A stretch of 64,000 nucleotides of DNA from Bombyx mori (GCF_030269925.1 NC_085110.1:5456001-5520000); one strand, 5' to 3'. Counted from the stretch's first letter, positions 25,116 to 36,228 are shown. The notes: a model not told the origin generated them from the sequence alone. Numbers and translations: made by a program.

Positions 25116-25405
25116 CTAGCTGACCCAGCAGACTTCGTAGTGCCTCAATCGATAAATAAAAGACCTAAACTTTTGTATAAAATAAACTTAAAACAAACAA
25201 AAGGAATCCGTCCCACGGGGGATACATTAAAGGAAAAACAAAATTGTTAATTTTATTTAATTCCGAGCATTTTCATATTTATATGCCTTTTAAACCTTCT
25301 CTGGACTTCCACAAATAATTCAAGATCAAAATTAGCCAAATCGGTTCAGCCGTTCTCGAGTTTTAGCGAGACTAACGAACAGCAATTCATTTTTATATAT
25401 ATAGA
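25116..25405 (-). mobile_element. Non-autonomous Helitron, family 3
   Basis: Minus-strand start TCTATATATATAAAAATGAA (ends at 25405, next base T on plus) and end GGGTCAGCTAG (CTAG at 25119-25116). Internal landmark ctcgagaacggctgaaccga. Two relatives follow at 41281 and 47001. Confidence 0.83.
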
Positions 25406-26814
25406 TTTATTGCAAATTTACTGACACCCGTAAGTTTTACATATCGATGATTTTCAGTACATATTATAAAATGTAGCGTACCTACAAAGGACAGTGACCT
25501 GAATGACATGTATATCGAATAATCGAGTTCGGAAGACCGAGAGGTTGTCAGACGCTGTTTAGTTTTAGATCGGAGGGTCCGAGCGGCCGTCTGGCCAGAC
25601 AAAGAGACAAACGAAATTAATCGAGCCCGTACTACGCGGTAATCCAATCGCAAAGCCTCTATGCCTTTTAAACAGATCAGCCATGACTCCGGGCCAACTT
25701 GACTTGCAAAAGCTAAGATGTTTAGGCGGGGAATTGCTTCGTCAAATATTGCTTCGAAATTGTGTTACGGGTCGAAGTGACGTTTCTGATATCAACCATG
25801 TGGATTTTATTGGGACTATGAATACTTCCCATTTTTATGCGCTATTTGTACACGGTTTGGATTTACGAAGTTTTTTGGTTGCAAATATATTGTGGCCTAT
25901 TGTTTCGAGTTCCACTCTTTAAATATCACAAAATCATAATCTATACATTAATACGTGAAGCAAAAACTTTGTACCCCTTTTTACGACAATTGCGTGGACG
26001 GAGGAGCATGATATTTCCTACACTTATAGAAAAATTGTTAGAATGGGAGTGCAGAATGTTAATATTTTCTTTAAATTATGCATAAAAAATACATTAAATC
26101 AATAAAAAAACATTACACACACTACCATGTATTTGACACACCACACACACGCATGCATACAATTTGTTTATTGTCAAACTTTTCTTATTGCTTATTTGCT
26201 TATAGTCTGTGGTCAAATTGAGAATAGCTTAAATATTGTTTGTCTTTATTAATATTTGTCTAAAGTGTAGATTATAAAAGTATAATAGTCTTGGACAATA
26301 GAATCATAACAGTATGTGCACAAACCTATAATTTCAATTAATTATAGTTGAACTTCGACTACCGGGGGACCACTAGTAATATATAAAGCTGATTAAACAA
26401 GGATCAGTAAATCAACATATATGATATCCGGGTAATTAGATTAGAGCATATTCCAAAGAATGAAATAACATTTAGCGATAACGAAAAATGCAGATAAATT
26501 AAAATGACATTTATAATAGCACCGGCACAAGGATAAAACAGCTCTGAGTTTGGCGACATCAATTTACGTACAATGTCAATTTGTGCAGAAAACGCCCGAG
26601 TCCGGGACACAGGGCCTCATTAGGGGCGAGCGGTCGCAATTAAATCGCACGTCTTTTGCGACTTAACGAGCGTCGCCCAAATTGAACCCCGCCTCCCTGG
26701 ACATGCGTTAAATAAATACACGTTTCGTGTCCAAGCCGTAATAAATATTTGACGCGATTATATCTTTGTACGTGTGTACGTACGGTTTACGGAAGAACCC
26801 TGAAGGTAACTATA
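25406..26814. other. Non-coding, nothing recognised
   Basis: A GC-raised patch at 26590-26720 (cgcccgagtccgggacacag, cgtcgcccaaattgaacccc) is not repeated here. No exon is supported. Confidence 0.5.
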
Positions 26815-26944
26815 CTTGAGACCTTAGAACTTATATCTCAAGGTGGGTGGCGCATTTACGTTGTGGATGTCTATGGGCTCCATTAACCACTTAACACCAG
26901 GTGGGCTGTGAGCTCGTCTACACATCGAAGCAATAAAAAAAAAA
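26815..26944 (+). mobile_element. Bm1 SINE 3' end
   Basis: About 130 bp from gtaactatacttgagacc to the tail gaagcaataaaaaaaaaa. It is well conserved, with an A-run at the end, so it is a strongly 5'-truncated insertion. Confidence 0.88.
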
Positions 26945-27205
26945 GCTTGCTACGAGAACTAACAATAATAGATCTACTAATCATGCATAATAACAACCAC
27001 GTTATATGAACCTACATATACATAGATTTAAGAAAACTATTAAAGAACATCTGTGCAATATACTTACTTACTATAAAGTCAATGATTATCTAGAAGATTG
27101 CACAAAGTGGGAATGAGTTGCTCGCTCCGGGCATTTCAATATTGCAATAATTGTTACGTTATAAAACTCATTGTAAAACTGAATATTTAAAAAAAAATCT
27201 AAAAA

Positions 27206-27375
27206 TAAATAAATAAATATTTAAAAAAAAAAGACATGCCCGCTTAGTTTCTTGTCAGTTCTTTGAGACGGAAGCTAGTTTTTGTGAATTGGCGGTAGTT
27301 CTTTTTGACGTTCAACAAGTATGTACTTTCATTTATGATGAGTATTTTCTTTTTATTTGATTTGATTGATTAAAA
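27206..27375 (+). repeat. Old copy of the CR1-like 3' UTR
   Basis: The sequence gacatgcccgcttagtttct, gtgaattggcggtagttc and cgttcaacaagtatgta matches the UTR at 61481-61786 in plus orientation, and ends tatttgatttgattgatt as a worn tail. Confidence 0.65.
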
Positions 27376-28467
27376 ACCGCACAAAACGTTTCTGTTTCAT
27401 TCGTAAAGGTTAGCGCAACCGAATATTAAAAACTTGCCGGCAAGTATGCGTCGTTTGCTGAGAATAGGTAAGAAGTTGGTATTTTAGAGGGCGGCTCGTT
27501 AGTGGCAGTGCGGTGGGGCTGATTGCCGATTGAGCGGCAATTGCCTTGATTGACGGAGCCCGCACGCGCCCTAACGAACCTGCTTTCAGTCGCGTGGACG
27601 TGCCTCATATGCGAAAGCCTCAAGCTCGCTGCCTTAGTAAAAGACTACTTCACTCTAGTATTATTTAGAATGCTTGTTCGATGATGTATATTAAATTAAA
27701 GTAAATTTATTGCGTGATATTCAAGCGATGTTGCAACTAATATTATGCTTAATTTAAATACACCTACAAAGCGATTAATATTATTTCAACACACAATGAC
27801 ACGTCATAAATCACAATCAAATTCGAATGTGTTTGCTTGGAATGGAACGCTCTTGTCGCTTTGATAGCTACATTACACACGCGGCGTCGTACCTCCACGA
27901 ACGTCGTGCGTACATAGTAACCAGGAGTACGAAACATCATCGGCGTCTTTATAAAGCGGGACCGCAATCCATCATATCAGGACAAAAGGCGTTGGATAAA
28001 CGGCGGTTGTTTGCGTGAGAGAGCGTTAATTTCGTTAAGGAGTCTCAATCAGGGAAGTCGTGTAAGTAAAGCCGGCGGGCGGCCGCCGCCACGGGAGCGA
28101 TTCGGGCGAATTACCGTAGCTAGAGGCGCGGGGGCCGACTCGTTAGTTGTTGTTTGCCGAGTGACGCGGGTCAATCAGCAGAGACATGCACGGAACCGCA
28201 CTTCTTCATCCCCCTCTGTGGCCCCGCACCTGCCACCGCTCGTTAGGCCGCCTCGTCTCTGTCAACTGTGAGACGAGCTTTATCGAATCTACGACGCACG
28301 ACCCGCGCCGCGGTCGTCCCACTCTTCGCTCTAGTTTAACTCGCAACCGCCGGTAAACATCACAAATCAGTCTTCGACAAATTTATATTTCCGTCAAATA
28401 ATATTAATTTATCCTATTCAATGTAAATTGTAACTGAACTACATATACGTGAATTTACTAATCAAAT
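27376..28467. other. GC-raised non-coding stretch downstream of the LIM exon
   Basis: Positions 27480-27620 and 28050-28330 are GC-rich and CpG-rich. I read both strands for a second LIM domain (C-x2-C ... H-x2-C pattern) and found none. A plus ORF at 28011 is probably chance in GC-rich DNA. Confidence 0.5.
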
Positions 28468-28723
28468 GAGGCCGTCAGCGCAAAAGTGGCCTAAGCTTAC
28501 CATAGTATAGTTTTAGGTTTTAATTTTCATAAATTTGAATTTAAGTAGGAAAAAAAACAATACGCGCAAAAATAATGTTTACAAAGCTATCTGTAATCTA
28601 TGGGTGAAACTATAGGCCGGTTTTGCATCAAAATTTATTATATTTTAAATAAATTCCAATATACCTCATATAAGCTTGAATATAAAAAATTGTGGGTTAG
28701 GCCACTTTTGCGCTGATGGCCTC
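28468..28723. mobile_element. MITE with 27-bp terminal inverted repeats and AAAT duplication
   Basis: The left end starts gaggccgtcagcgcaaaagt and the right end (28697-28723) is its reverse complement with one mismatch in 27. AAAT flanks both sides (28464-28467 and 28724-28727), or TCAAAT if the terminal bases are assigned to the host. The centre is AT-rich and non-coding. The superfamily is not clear from the ends. Confidence 0.85.
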
Positions 28724-29003
28724 AAATACAGTGTAGTCTGTTGTAATTGTAAACTGTATTTGTCTCTTTCTGTTAGAATATACTCGTATGCATAAGAAGC
28801 AATCTCTGATATGCTGTTAATAGGTTGGCAGCCGTGGATTTCAGTAATTGGGTCGAATTCTTTGCGTTCAGTTAATTAACTCTGGCAGCATCTCGACAGC
28901 TGCTCTCCATGTGCGTGTTGCATACACTATTTTAGTATTCTAAGATCTTAAATAACAAGAACCGTTAACTTAGCAAATGTAAATACGTCTAGACTTATAA
29001 ATA

Positions 29004-29243
29004 TTTTTTTATTGCTTAGATGGGTGGACGAGCTCACAGCCCACCTGATTTTAAGTGGTTATTGGAGCTCACAGACATCTACAACGTAAATGCGCCACCA
29101 ACAGATATAAGTTCTAAGGTCTCAAGTACAGTTACAACGGCTGCCCCACCCTTCAAACCGAAACGCATTACTGCTTCACGGCAAAAATGGGCAGGGTGGT
29201 GGTACCTACCCGCACGGACTCTCAAGAGGTCTTACCATCAGTA
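29004..29243 (-). mobile_element. Bm1 SINE, 5'-truncated
   Basis: A T-run then gcttagatgggtggacgagc and the conserved Bm1 body to ggtcttaccatcag. It lies about 0.8 kb downstream of the LIM exon donor, inside the intron, in the same orientation as the gene. Confidence 0.9.
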
Positions 29244-30055
29244 AAAAGTGCCACAGTGTGTGGTAAAGAAGTGCCACATAGTTCTTCCCATAAATGCTCC
29301 TCTAATCAAAATTTTAAGTGTTATAATAGTTAAGGTCGTATTTTTTTTACAATTTAGCATATACATGGAATTGTTAAGTTGCATTGTCGAATTATTTAAT
29401 ATGGATATCCAGGGAAAAAAAACTCTGATCATTAAATTCGAACTCTCGTACCGCATAGGACGTTAATTAGCAAGGAACTTATTGTTAGATCAAAAACTTT
29501 GGAACCTCCGTTTCTGAATTAGTCCTTAGCGTTTTTGTCCGGGCCAATTTATTTGGTTCACGAGACGGCGTCGACCGTTCGTTGTGTGCAAAACTGGGTA
29601 CTTTTTGTCCACCGCTCAGGTAGAAAACACAACCGTTCAAAGCATTTTCATAACAATGCGCCCGCGGCTTTCTCGGTAAACTTTTTTGAGAGACGCGTTT
29701 GACAGACACTCCATTGTCATCCTCTGATGATGGACTAAAAACTGAATCTTTTATCGATGATCAATGGGAAAGATCGATCTGGAGTGGAGAACATCGAATT
29801 CCGCGCCTTAAATGGTACCAATTAGCTGTTATATCTTTAGATTAAACCGAAGTACCAACCTGTATATTTTTATTAGATTTATTAAGTTACCGAACGGATT
29901 CAATATGCTTCGTAAACTTCTTTTGGAAACATTTGCTTTTGGAACTAATTAGTAATATTTAACGATCTACAGTTTCTTGTGATTATAGAGACAGTCCGTA
30001 CGTATAAAGTTATTATATTTTATGTATATGAAACGTGAAAATATAGGAATCTTAC
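29244..30055 (-). other. Intron of the LIM-only gene, start
   Basis: It begins with the donor GTAAG (30055-30051 on minus). No further coding block is recognised, and it continues leftward with Bm1 and MITE insertions. Confidence 0.6.
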
Positions 30056-30348
30056 CTCGTATAATCGTTTTTGCATAATATCATCCCACCCTTGAAATAG
30101 AAGGATCTTCCCATGTCCGCGAGGGCTTGACCGCAGCATGTGCATTTTAGGCAGCCGTGATGCCAGTATCTGTCTAGGGCGTGAAGGAGGAACCTCTCGA
30201 CGATTTTCCCACCACAGCCCGCGCATTCCTTTAGCGCCGGGTTATTGTTGTTGTGTGGATAATCGTGCCCGTTGGCCGCGAAGGAGGCCTCCGGAGAGGA
30301 CGGGTGCGGCGAGCTCAGCTCCGCGTACCCGTGGTAGTGCGGGTTCAT
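30056..30348 (-). CDS. LMO4: LIM-only protein, LMO4 type: first coding exon (LIM domain 1), partial gene
   Basis: Seen: translation from the ATG at 30348 gives 97 full codons plus two bases. Residues 1-40 are a low-complexity leader (His/Tyr/Ser/Pro, then an Asn run). Residues 42-95 form a complete LIM domain with zinc ligands C42, C45, H63, C66 and C69, C72, C92, D95, in the pattern C-x2-C-x17-H-x2-C-x2-C-x2-C-x19-C-x2-D. Segments such as CAGCGGKIVERFLL, CLKC and GMILCKNDY fit LMO4 better than LMO1-3/Beadex or LIM-homeodomain proteins. The frame ends at AG|GTAAG, splitting an Arg codon (donor GT at 30055-30054). Start choice: an in-frame TGA (30396-30394) lies upstream with no ATG between. 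Family knowledge: LMO proteins have two tandem LIM domains, bind no DNA themselves, and bridge nuclear factors such as LDB/Chip. Inference: this is the orthologue of LMO4 (Drosophila CG5708-like). The exon for LIM domain 2 was not found in the window, so the gene is partial here. Confidence 0.85.
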
Positions 30349-30420
30349 GCTCAACGCGCTCGCTGCCAGCTTGACGGTTGGAGCGGAAACCGCTCACACC
30401 GACCACCACGACTACACGCC
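30349..30420 (-). other. 5' UTR part of the LIM-only exon, bounded by a 3' splice site
   Basis: On the minus strand a pyrimidine-rich tract (ctttttgttttgcgcag) ends in AG at 30422-30421, so the exon should begin at 30420. The next 72 nt hold a TGA in frame with the LIM frame and no ATG. This makes the segment untranslated and implies at least one upstream non-coding exon at higher coordinates. The acceptor is strong by eye, but no transcript evidence is available here. Confidence 0.65.
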
Positions 30421-31285
30421 CTGCGCAAAACAAAAAGCCAGGTTAATTACGCATGAATTTTTTTAATGAATAGGTTTTTTTCAATTTGGTTTCTAATTGG
30501 ATTATTAAACTAGTAAAACAGAACAGAGTTGCTTTGGCAAAAAAAAATTTTGATGAATTAAGCCTGAATAAATACTTTTTCCTCGGAATCCTCGTTTAGG
30601 ACGAATTCAAGCGTAGGCCTCTGGGTGACCGCGTTTATAAAATTTTCCAATTAGCAATTTCATACAATTAGGAAGGGGTTGAAGGTGCCAGTGGGGGTGA
30701 GTACTGAGGGTTTCGGGGCGAGGAGTGCGTCAACCTGATCCAATTAGCTCGCGGCCGGCAGAGCGACGGGACGTCTGCGCGGCCCTGTCGCCATAAAACT
30801 TAATTAAACGTTTTAAAACAAGTATTCATTAAAGAATAATCAAGCTTATGTAGTCATAAATAACCGGATTGTCCCGCGCGGAACGGGTGCCGTAATTAAG
30901 ACTGCACAGAGTTGATCAAACGCACTGATTTGAAACTACCCTTCATTAACAGAGCGCGAGTCGGGCGCGGAGCTTCCGCTGCGGTGCAGAAACTAATTAA
31001 GAATAACGGACGCTTTAAAAGCGTAATTAATTTAGATTGTAATTCTATTTCTCTGAGACTAAAGCAGACAATTATTTCAGTGGCCCTCTCTTTTGGAACG
31101 ATTTGCTTTGCTGGATGTAATTTGCTTAATTTCTGTGTCCGACAGGCTGAAGGATTGTAACAGTCGAAGGGCATACCAATTATATGGAGTATAAAAATAT
31201 TAGGAGTTTGACTTAGTGAGCGCTTAGAGAGCTTGGAGCGCTATGACATGTCCTTCTTCAAACGAGGCTTGTGAAGAGTATTAAA
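30421..31285 (-). other. Probable upstream intron of the LIM-only gene
   Basis: It starts at the acceptor AG. Non-repetitive and moderately GC-rich at 30600-30970, with AATTAG cores (ccaattagctcgcggcc) that suit regulatory DNA. Overlapping short ORFs on both strands near 30900-31170 are not supported. Confidence 0.45.
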
Positions 31286-31396
31286 GGGTAGGCAGCGGAT
31301 CTACCTCTGGCATGCCTTGTCCATGAGCAACGGTAACCACTCACCATCAGGTGGGCCGTATGCTCGTCTGCATATATGTAAGGCAATAAAAAAAAA
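31286..31396 (+). repeat. Family Y repeat
   Basis: The sequence gggtaggcagcggatctacc, ggtaaccactcaccatcagg, gggccgtatgctcgtctgca, then an A-run. Same family as 7283 but in plus orientation. Confidence 0.72.
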
Positions 31397-31715
31397 TTTA
31401 AAAATTAGTGATCTGAACAAAAAATGTATCTAAATTAGTATTTAGAAAATGGATCCGCCATGATTCTAAAAGAGATCTTTGCGATCGATACACAGCGAGT
31501 GACTGCTTACATTGCGTGAGTGCTAATGAACAACGTCGCGTGCGCAACCATCACTCATTAGGCTGCTCCTTGAAACTTATATTTTTTAGAAATAAATCTG
31601 ATTTCTTGTAATAACATTTATTTCCATTTGAGTTTATTAGACAAAGCTAAAACAGCTGGTTTGGTATAATTAACGGTTTCAGGTATATTTTAAATAGCAG
31701 TTTATATTATTATTA

Positions 31716-32070
31716 TCTATACATATAAATAAAATTGGAGTGTCTGTTTGTAATATTTAAATTGCCTCTTTTTACTACATGCATATTATGAATATATATA
31801 CGGTACATACACCAAAATAACATTTTTTACAACTTTTGTCAGTCTGTTTGTTCCAGCTAATCTCTGGAACGGCTGGACCGATTTTGACGGGACTTTCACT
31901 GATAGGTAGCTGATGATATAAGGAGTAACTTAGGCTTAGTACTTTTTTTAGACTAGCTTCGCCTCGCGGCTTCACCCGCGGTACGACAATAACCGCGGGT
32001 AACATCGCGGGACTCAGCTATTAATAATAATAAAAAATGTTTCCGAAGCGAAGCGAGGGCGGGTCGCTAG
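31716..32070 (+). mobile_element. Helitron, apparently a read-through chimera of two families
   Basis: The 5' end is TCTATACATATAAATAAAAT after an A (31715). The body has ctctggaacggctggaccga and the end-like block cgcgggactcagctatt, where CTAG has decayed to CTAT (about 32018-32021). The sequence then continues through a short TAA run into the family 1 terminus (gaagcgaagcgagggcgggt, CTAG at 32067-32070, T after). This looks like bypass of a weak 3' terminator and capture of a second one, although a nested insertion would look similar. Confidence 0.75.
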
Positions 32071-32767
32071 TTATATTATATGATATTGCGAAATCTACGA
32101 AAATAAAAAGCCTATGAAGATATATTACAGACTATCAGGATTATCCGTTCGCCTTCATTAAAAATGATACACCCAATAGAACGAATTTTCATTTCAGTAC
32201 ACGGAAGACAGTTGTGCATATTTATTCAAACTTATGTCTAGCAGAGTTTCGATTTTCATTGAGTTATGTTAAAATGAGTTTTGTTTGAATATGTTCAAGG
32301 TTGAAAGTCGTGCTTGTTTGTGGAGGACGCGTAACTCTGTGCGTGTTTAGGTCCGTGGGGCGGCCTGGGAACTTGGCAGGTGCCATTTTCATTATTCAAG
32401 CTCCATTGATTGGATACTTTGTTGCCGTTTAAAAATCTTATTAGCAACCGCTCGACAACAAAGCGGTTCCGCGATGAGCCTCCTCCTGGCACCCTATTTA
32501 CCTGTTAAGTGTTTTTTTTTTTCAATTACAGCAATGAGCTGCAGGTTCAAAAACGTCGGAGGCGAAAGTGTAAGTCACCTTGTTAGTGAATATTTATTTA
32601 CTCGTACTCTTTAGCATAAGTAGATGGCTAAGTATTTGTCAGCTACAATAACCGTGGTGACTGTACGAAATTTTATCGGGTGAATTATTATTTTTATGTT
32701 CACTCACTTTAAAAATGTTTGTATAACAAATGATACATGCAAATCAACAGGAAATTTTCGTACATAT

Positions 32768-33001
32768 TTTTTTTCCCTACCTATTTGGTGGTAGTCTTAG
32801 ACTATCCCAGCTACGCCCGGACGGGTGAGTGAGCTCACGGGCTCAACCTGAGAGAATTTCCTAGCTAGAGCAGTGCTTCGTAGAAGCTACCACCGGATCG
32901 GAATCGAGATCTACTGAGAAGATCCGGCGAGTAGCTCAGTGTGCTGTGTCTATGGGGTAGTTCACTAGTCGTCGTAATCGACGAGTTCGACGAGGACACT
33001 T
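32768..33001 (-). repeat. Family X repeat, second subfamily
   Basis: A T-run then ccctacctatttggtggtag and cacgggctcaacctgagaga. The segment up to ccaccggatcgg differs from the main subfamily in the same way as the copies at 40990 and 45170. Confidence 0.7.
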
Positions 33002-35339
33002 CCGTAATTTCTTCGACGGATTCATTAGAATATGTTTTAATAAGTCGTGTTATAGCGTCCGCATATTACGTAATTTTGGGAGAGCATAAAAGAAAACAGA
33101 TCGGTCACTGGACTTAAGTAAAAAAAAAGTCTGAAGTTCAACGGCGGGGTGTCGACCGCCGCCGCCGCCGCGAATAACGTAATTAAGGCGAAACCGCTGG
33201 CGAAATTAAACGCGAAAACGGAATGAGAATGTGAGCCTAATTAGTGCGGGGGCGGAAGACGCTGCACTGGCGCCCTCTGTAGACCCACACCCTTCGCTGC
33301 ATCGCGTTTAACGACATCGCAGCAGTGTACAAGTATTAGTTAACTTTTTAAATTAATTTGTATTTATATCCAGGAAAATACACCTCGTGTGATTTGTAGA
33401 ACTGATTTATTATGTTGTTCTATTTTGATATACTCGTACGACTTTGTTTTATGTGGAAATTCTAAATAATTTAATTAATTATAAACGCATAGAGATAAAA
33501 TATGAATTGAAACATTTTTTGTTCGACTGGGGCGATTATTTGAGTAATGTCAATTGAAATATAATCGTGATCGTGGTCGTTGTTAATCAACGTAAACAGA
33601 AAGGCAACGAGCGTGATGCAGCCGCAGGACCAAATCGAATTTGTTACCTCCCACATTCGTACTAATTAAAAAAACTGCGGACAAATTGGTGGCCACTCCT
33701 CGCTCGCGGGAACATGAAATATCAATTTCATCGACGACTCTTGCACTCAATTGATTAATTGCATTTAATGGATATCGAGTTTTTTTTTTGTGTATTTGGT
33801 TTGTTCGTGAAAGATGAGAATTCATTAGCCTTATTAATTTTAGCATAGCAACTTTTAAATACATTAGAACAATCCTACGGTCCACCTTGTTGTGGGAAGG
33901 CTCTGTGTATTCACAATTTTAACAATATTTTGTTCTGTTGTATTGCTATTGGACTATTGTTGTATTGCTATGATTCAGTTTCTGACCGGCTTGGCTTGCT
34001 GTAATACAGACCTAAATATGTTCTAACTAAATAAAGCTCCTACAGAGGTCATCTAACGATATAATTTTCTTCTGTTTTATGGGTATCGACAACACATACG
34101 AGACAAGACCAAGTACAACTAGATTTTGATTGCAAAACTTTTTAATAAAGACTGAATCAGAACCAAATCCGGGGCCATGTACAATGGACACCACACATTC
34201 GAGCGGTCACTTATTAAAGGCAGCTCACAAACAAAAGCCTATTCATTACTTTTCAATTCAAACTTTAAAATATAGTAATTTATATTTCCCAGTGAAAATG
34301 AAAATGATACGTGGACCTTAACATTTTCTAAAACAAATTGCGTAACAACAATTATTATTTATGATAAAGTACGTGGTACTCGAACTACTTATAACATTAT
34401 TAATAAATAATATGCGCTCGTATAATTTGCATATAATGACCGTTAATGAGAGCCGATTTATTCATCCGTGAGTTCCGACCTCAAAACCAGTACTTACGAG
34501 AACACGAGAACCGTTAGCTCCATGTACAGTCGATGCGAAAATTGTAATCTTATCTCGACATTCGGGCAATCATCAAACTCTAGAACACAAGCCGATCACG
34601 ACTGTGGAACCGATTCACATATCCATCGCAGGTCGCGTGTCATAGATGTTGCGAATTGGATTCAATTCGCGTGGCGATTCAGAGCGTGATTGTCTTGTAA
34701 AGTTGGCACAGAAAATACTAATGGTAGTAGAATCGGCAGTAGTTTCTACATTCAATTTAGTAAGCTTCCGTGTATTTGGCGAAATCTTTCAATTGTATAA
34801 TTCGAAATAAATCAATAAACAATACACTTTTCTGAAAAAGAAAACTAATATATATGAACTAATGTATTGTGTGTTTAACTGTACTATCTCACCGACATAT
34901 CTATTCACTTTCCTATGTTGATTTCGTGATAGTTACCGATGAATAATACCAATTATGGGTAATTTCATACAAAGCATGGGAATAAATAATTTCAGAGTTA
35001 TAAAGTACACGATGAAAGGTGTTTTTATGTTTTCAATGCGCTTGTTATGTATACTTACTTATGAAACGTCATCGATACGAATCATGAATTGGACAGTAAC
35101 ATAATATTTGGATCATTACAGCTTCACTGAACGCAAACAAGTTCAAAGTGGTTTAGTTTGTAAATATTTTTAGACACATTACGTTTGTGACGGCTGTCGT
35201 TTTGTCGATGCCCTTTACCCTTTTGTCTGCCTATTGTTATTCCCTTAAGTTTTGAGGTTTTTCTTCAAAAAATGACAGTGTTTTTTTGCTAAGATGTACA
35301 TTGAATGTTCATATATTGTCTCTTCTTTACAGTGTCCTG
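33002..35339. other. Non-coding with a GC-rich island at 33130-33310
   Basis: The island contains a short (CCG)n run, a cctaattagtgcgg core and gcgccctctg. It lies about 2.8 kb upstream of the LIM exon and could be promoter or enhancer sequence, without further proof. The rest is AT-rich. A 2A-like peptide motif in a chance-looking frame at 34154-34177 is treated under findings. Confidence 0.45.
33935..33972. repeat. Short direct repeat
   Basis: The sequence tgttgtattgctat occurs twice about 22 bp apart. It is probably replication slippage. Confidence 0.6.
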
Positions 35340-35903
35340 TTTAATTCCTCGTCCCCGCGCTACCTTCAGGAACGTTTTGATTTCCTACATACTGCAAGCT
35401 CTCATTCACTCAGGTCATCGGAGAATTTAATGCTGAAGATTCCGGCTCACGGGACGTCATTTTATGACCATTCCTTTGCGGTTGAGGCTGTCCGTTTATG
35501 GAATGCGTTACCCTTAAGCGTTAAACAATCTTCCTCGCCGGAAATTTTCAAGTCCAGATTGAAATCGCACTACTTTGCTTCTATGATATAACTGTATAAG
35601 TTCCTACTTCTTTTGTATTTTATCTTGTATATTTTTAGTATTTATATGTATTTAATCGTATGTAAGTTTATCTTATATGGTATTTATTTTTCACATGTGT
35701 ATTTAAGTATATATTTTTATGTAAGTTTATTAAGATATAGCACCGTCCAGTTAACTTATTCCTCTCCCTGCAAGGTTGCCTGGAAGAGATCGCTTTCAGC
35801 GATAAGGCCGCCGATTTATATACCGACTTTTGTTTTATTACTTTACTGTGTACATATTAAGGTGTTATATAAATAAAGAGTTATTATTATTATTATTATT
35901 ATT
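35340..35903 (+). mobile_element. Non-LTR retrotransposon 3' end (ORF2 tail, UTR and (TTA)n tail)
   Basis: Codons to the TAA at 35589-35591 give SSPRYLQERFDFL, then SFAVEAVRLWNALPLSVKQ and FKSRLKSHYF, the conserved RLWNALP tail domain of jockey/CR1-type ORF2. The 3' UTR of about 290 bp holds a perfect short hairpin, ATCGCT-ttc-AGCGAT (35789-35803), and ends aaataaagag followed by about eight TTA units. The RT domain itself is missing (5' truncation). It abuts another repeat at 35906. Confidence 0.8.
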
Positions 35904-35905
35904 GT

Positions 35906-36228
35906 CCCTATCTAGCCAGGTCATTACGGATCCTCCCGATCCATTAACAGTGCTTTTAGATACTACAAGCACCGGTCACCGTCCTCGTCGAACCCGTCGC
36001 TTGCGACGAATGGCTCAACGAGCGAATTAACCCATAGACACAGCCCACTGAGTTTCTCGCCGGATCTTCTCAGTGAGTCGCGTTACCGATCCGGTGGTAG
36101 ATTCTGCGAAGCACTGCTCTTGCTAGGGTCAGTGTTACAATCACTCCGGTTTGAGGCCCGTGAGCTCACCTAGTTAAGGTTACGCTGAAATAGCCTCTCA
36201 AGGCTATCAGCTTAAGTAGGAAAAAATA
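35906..36228 (+). repeat. Family X repeat, long copy
   Basis: Plus-orientation copy from ctagccaggtcattacggat through caccgtcctcgtcgaacccg and gtttctcgccggatcttctc to cagcttaagtaggaaaaaat. It begins directly after the (TTA)n tail of the neighbouring LINE, so the LINE may have inserted at or within it. Confidence 0.75.

Noticed and set aside
30138..30456. Plus-strand ORFs overlapping the LIM exon
   Set aside because: Antisense shadows in GC-rich coding sequence.
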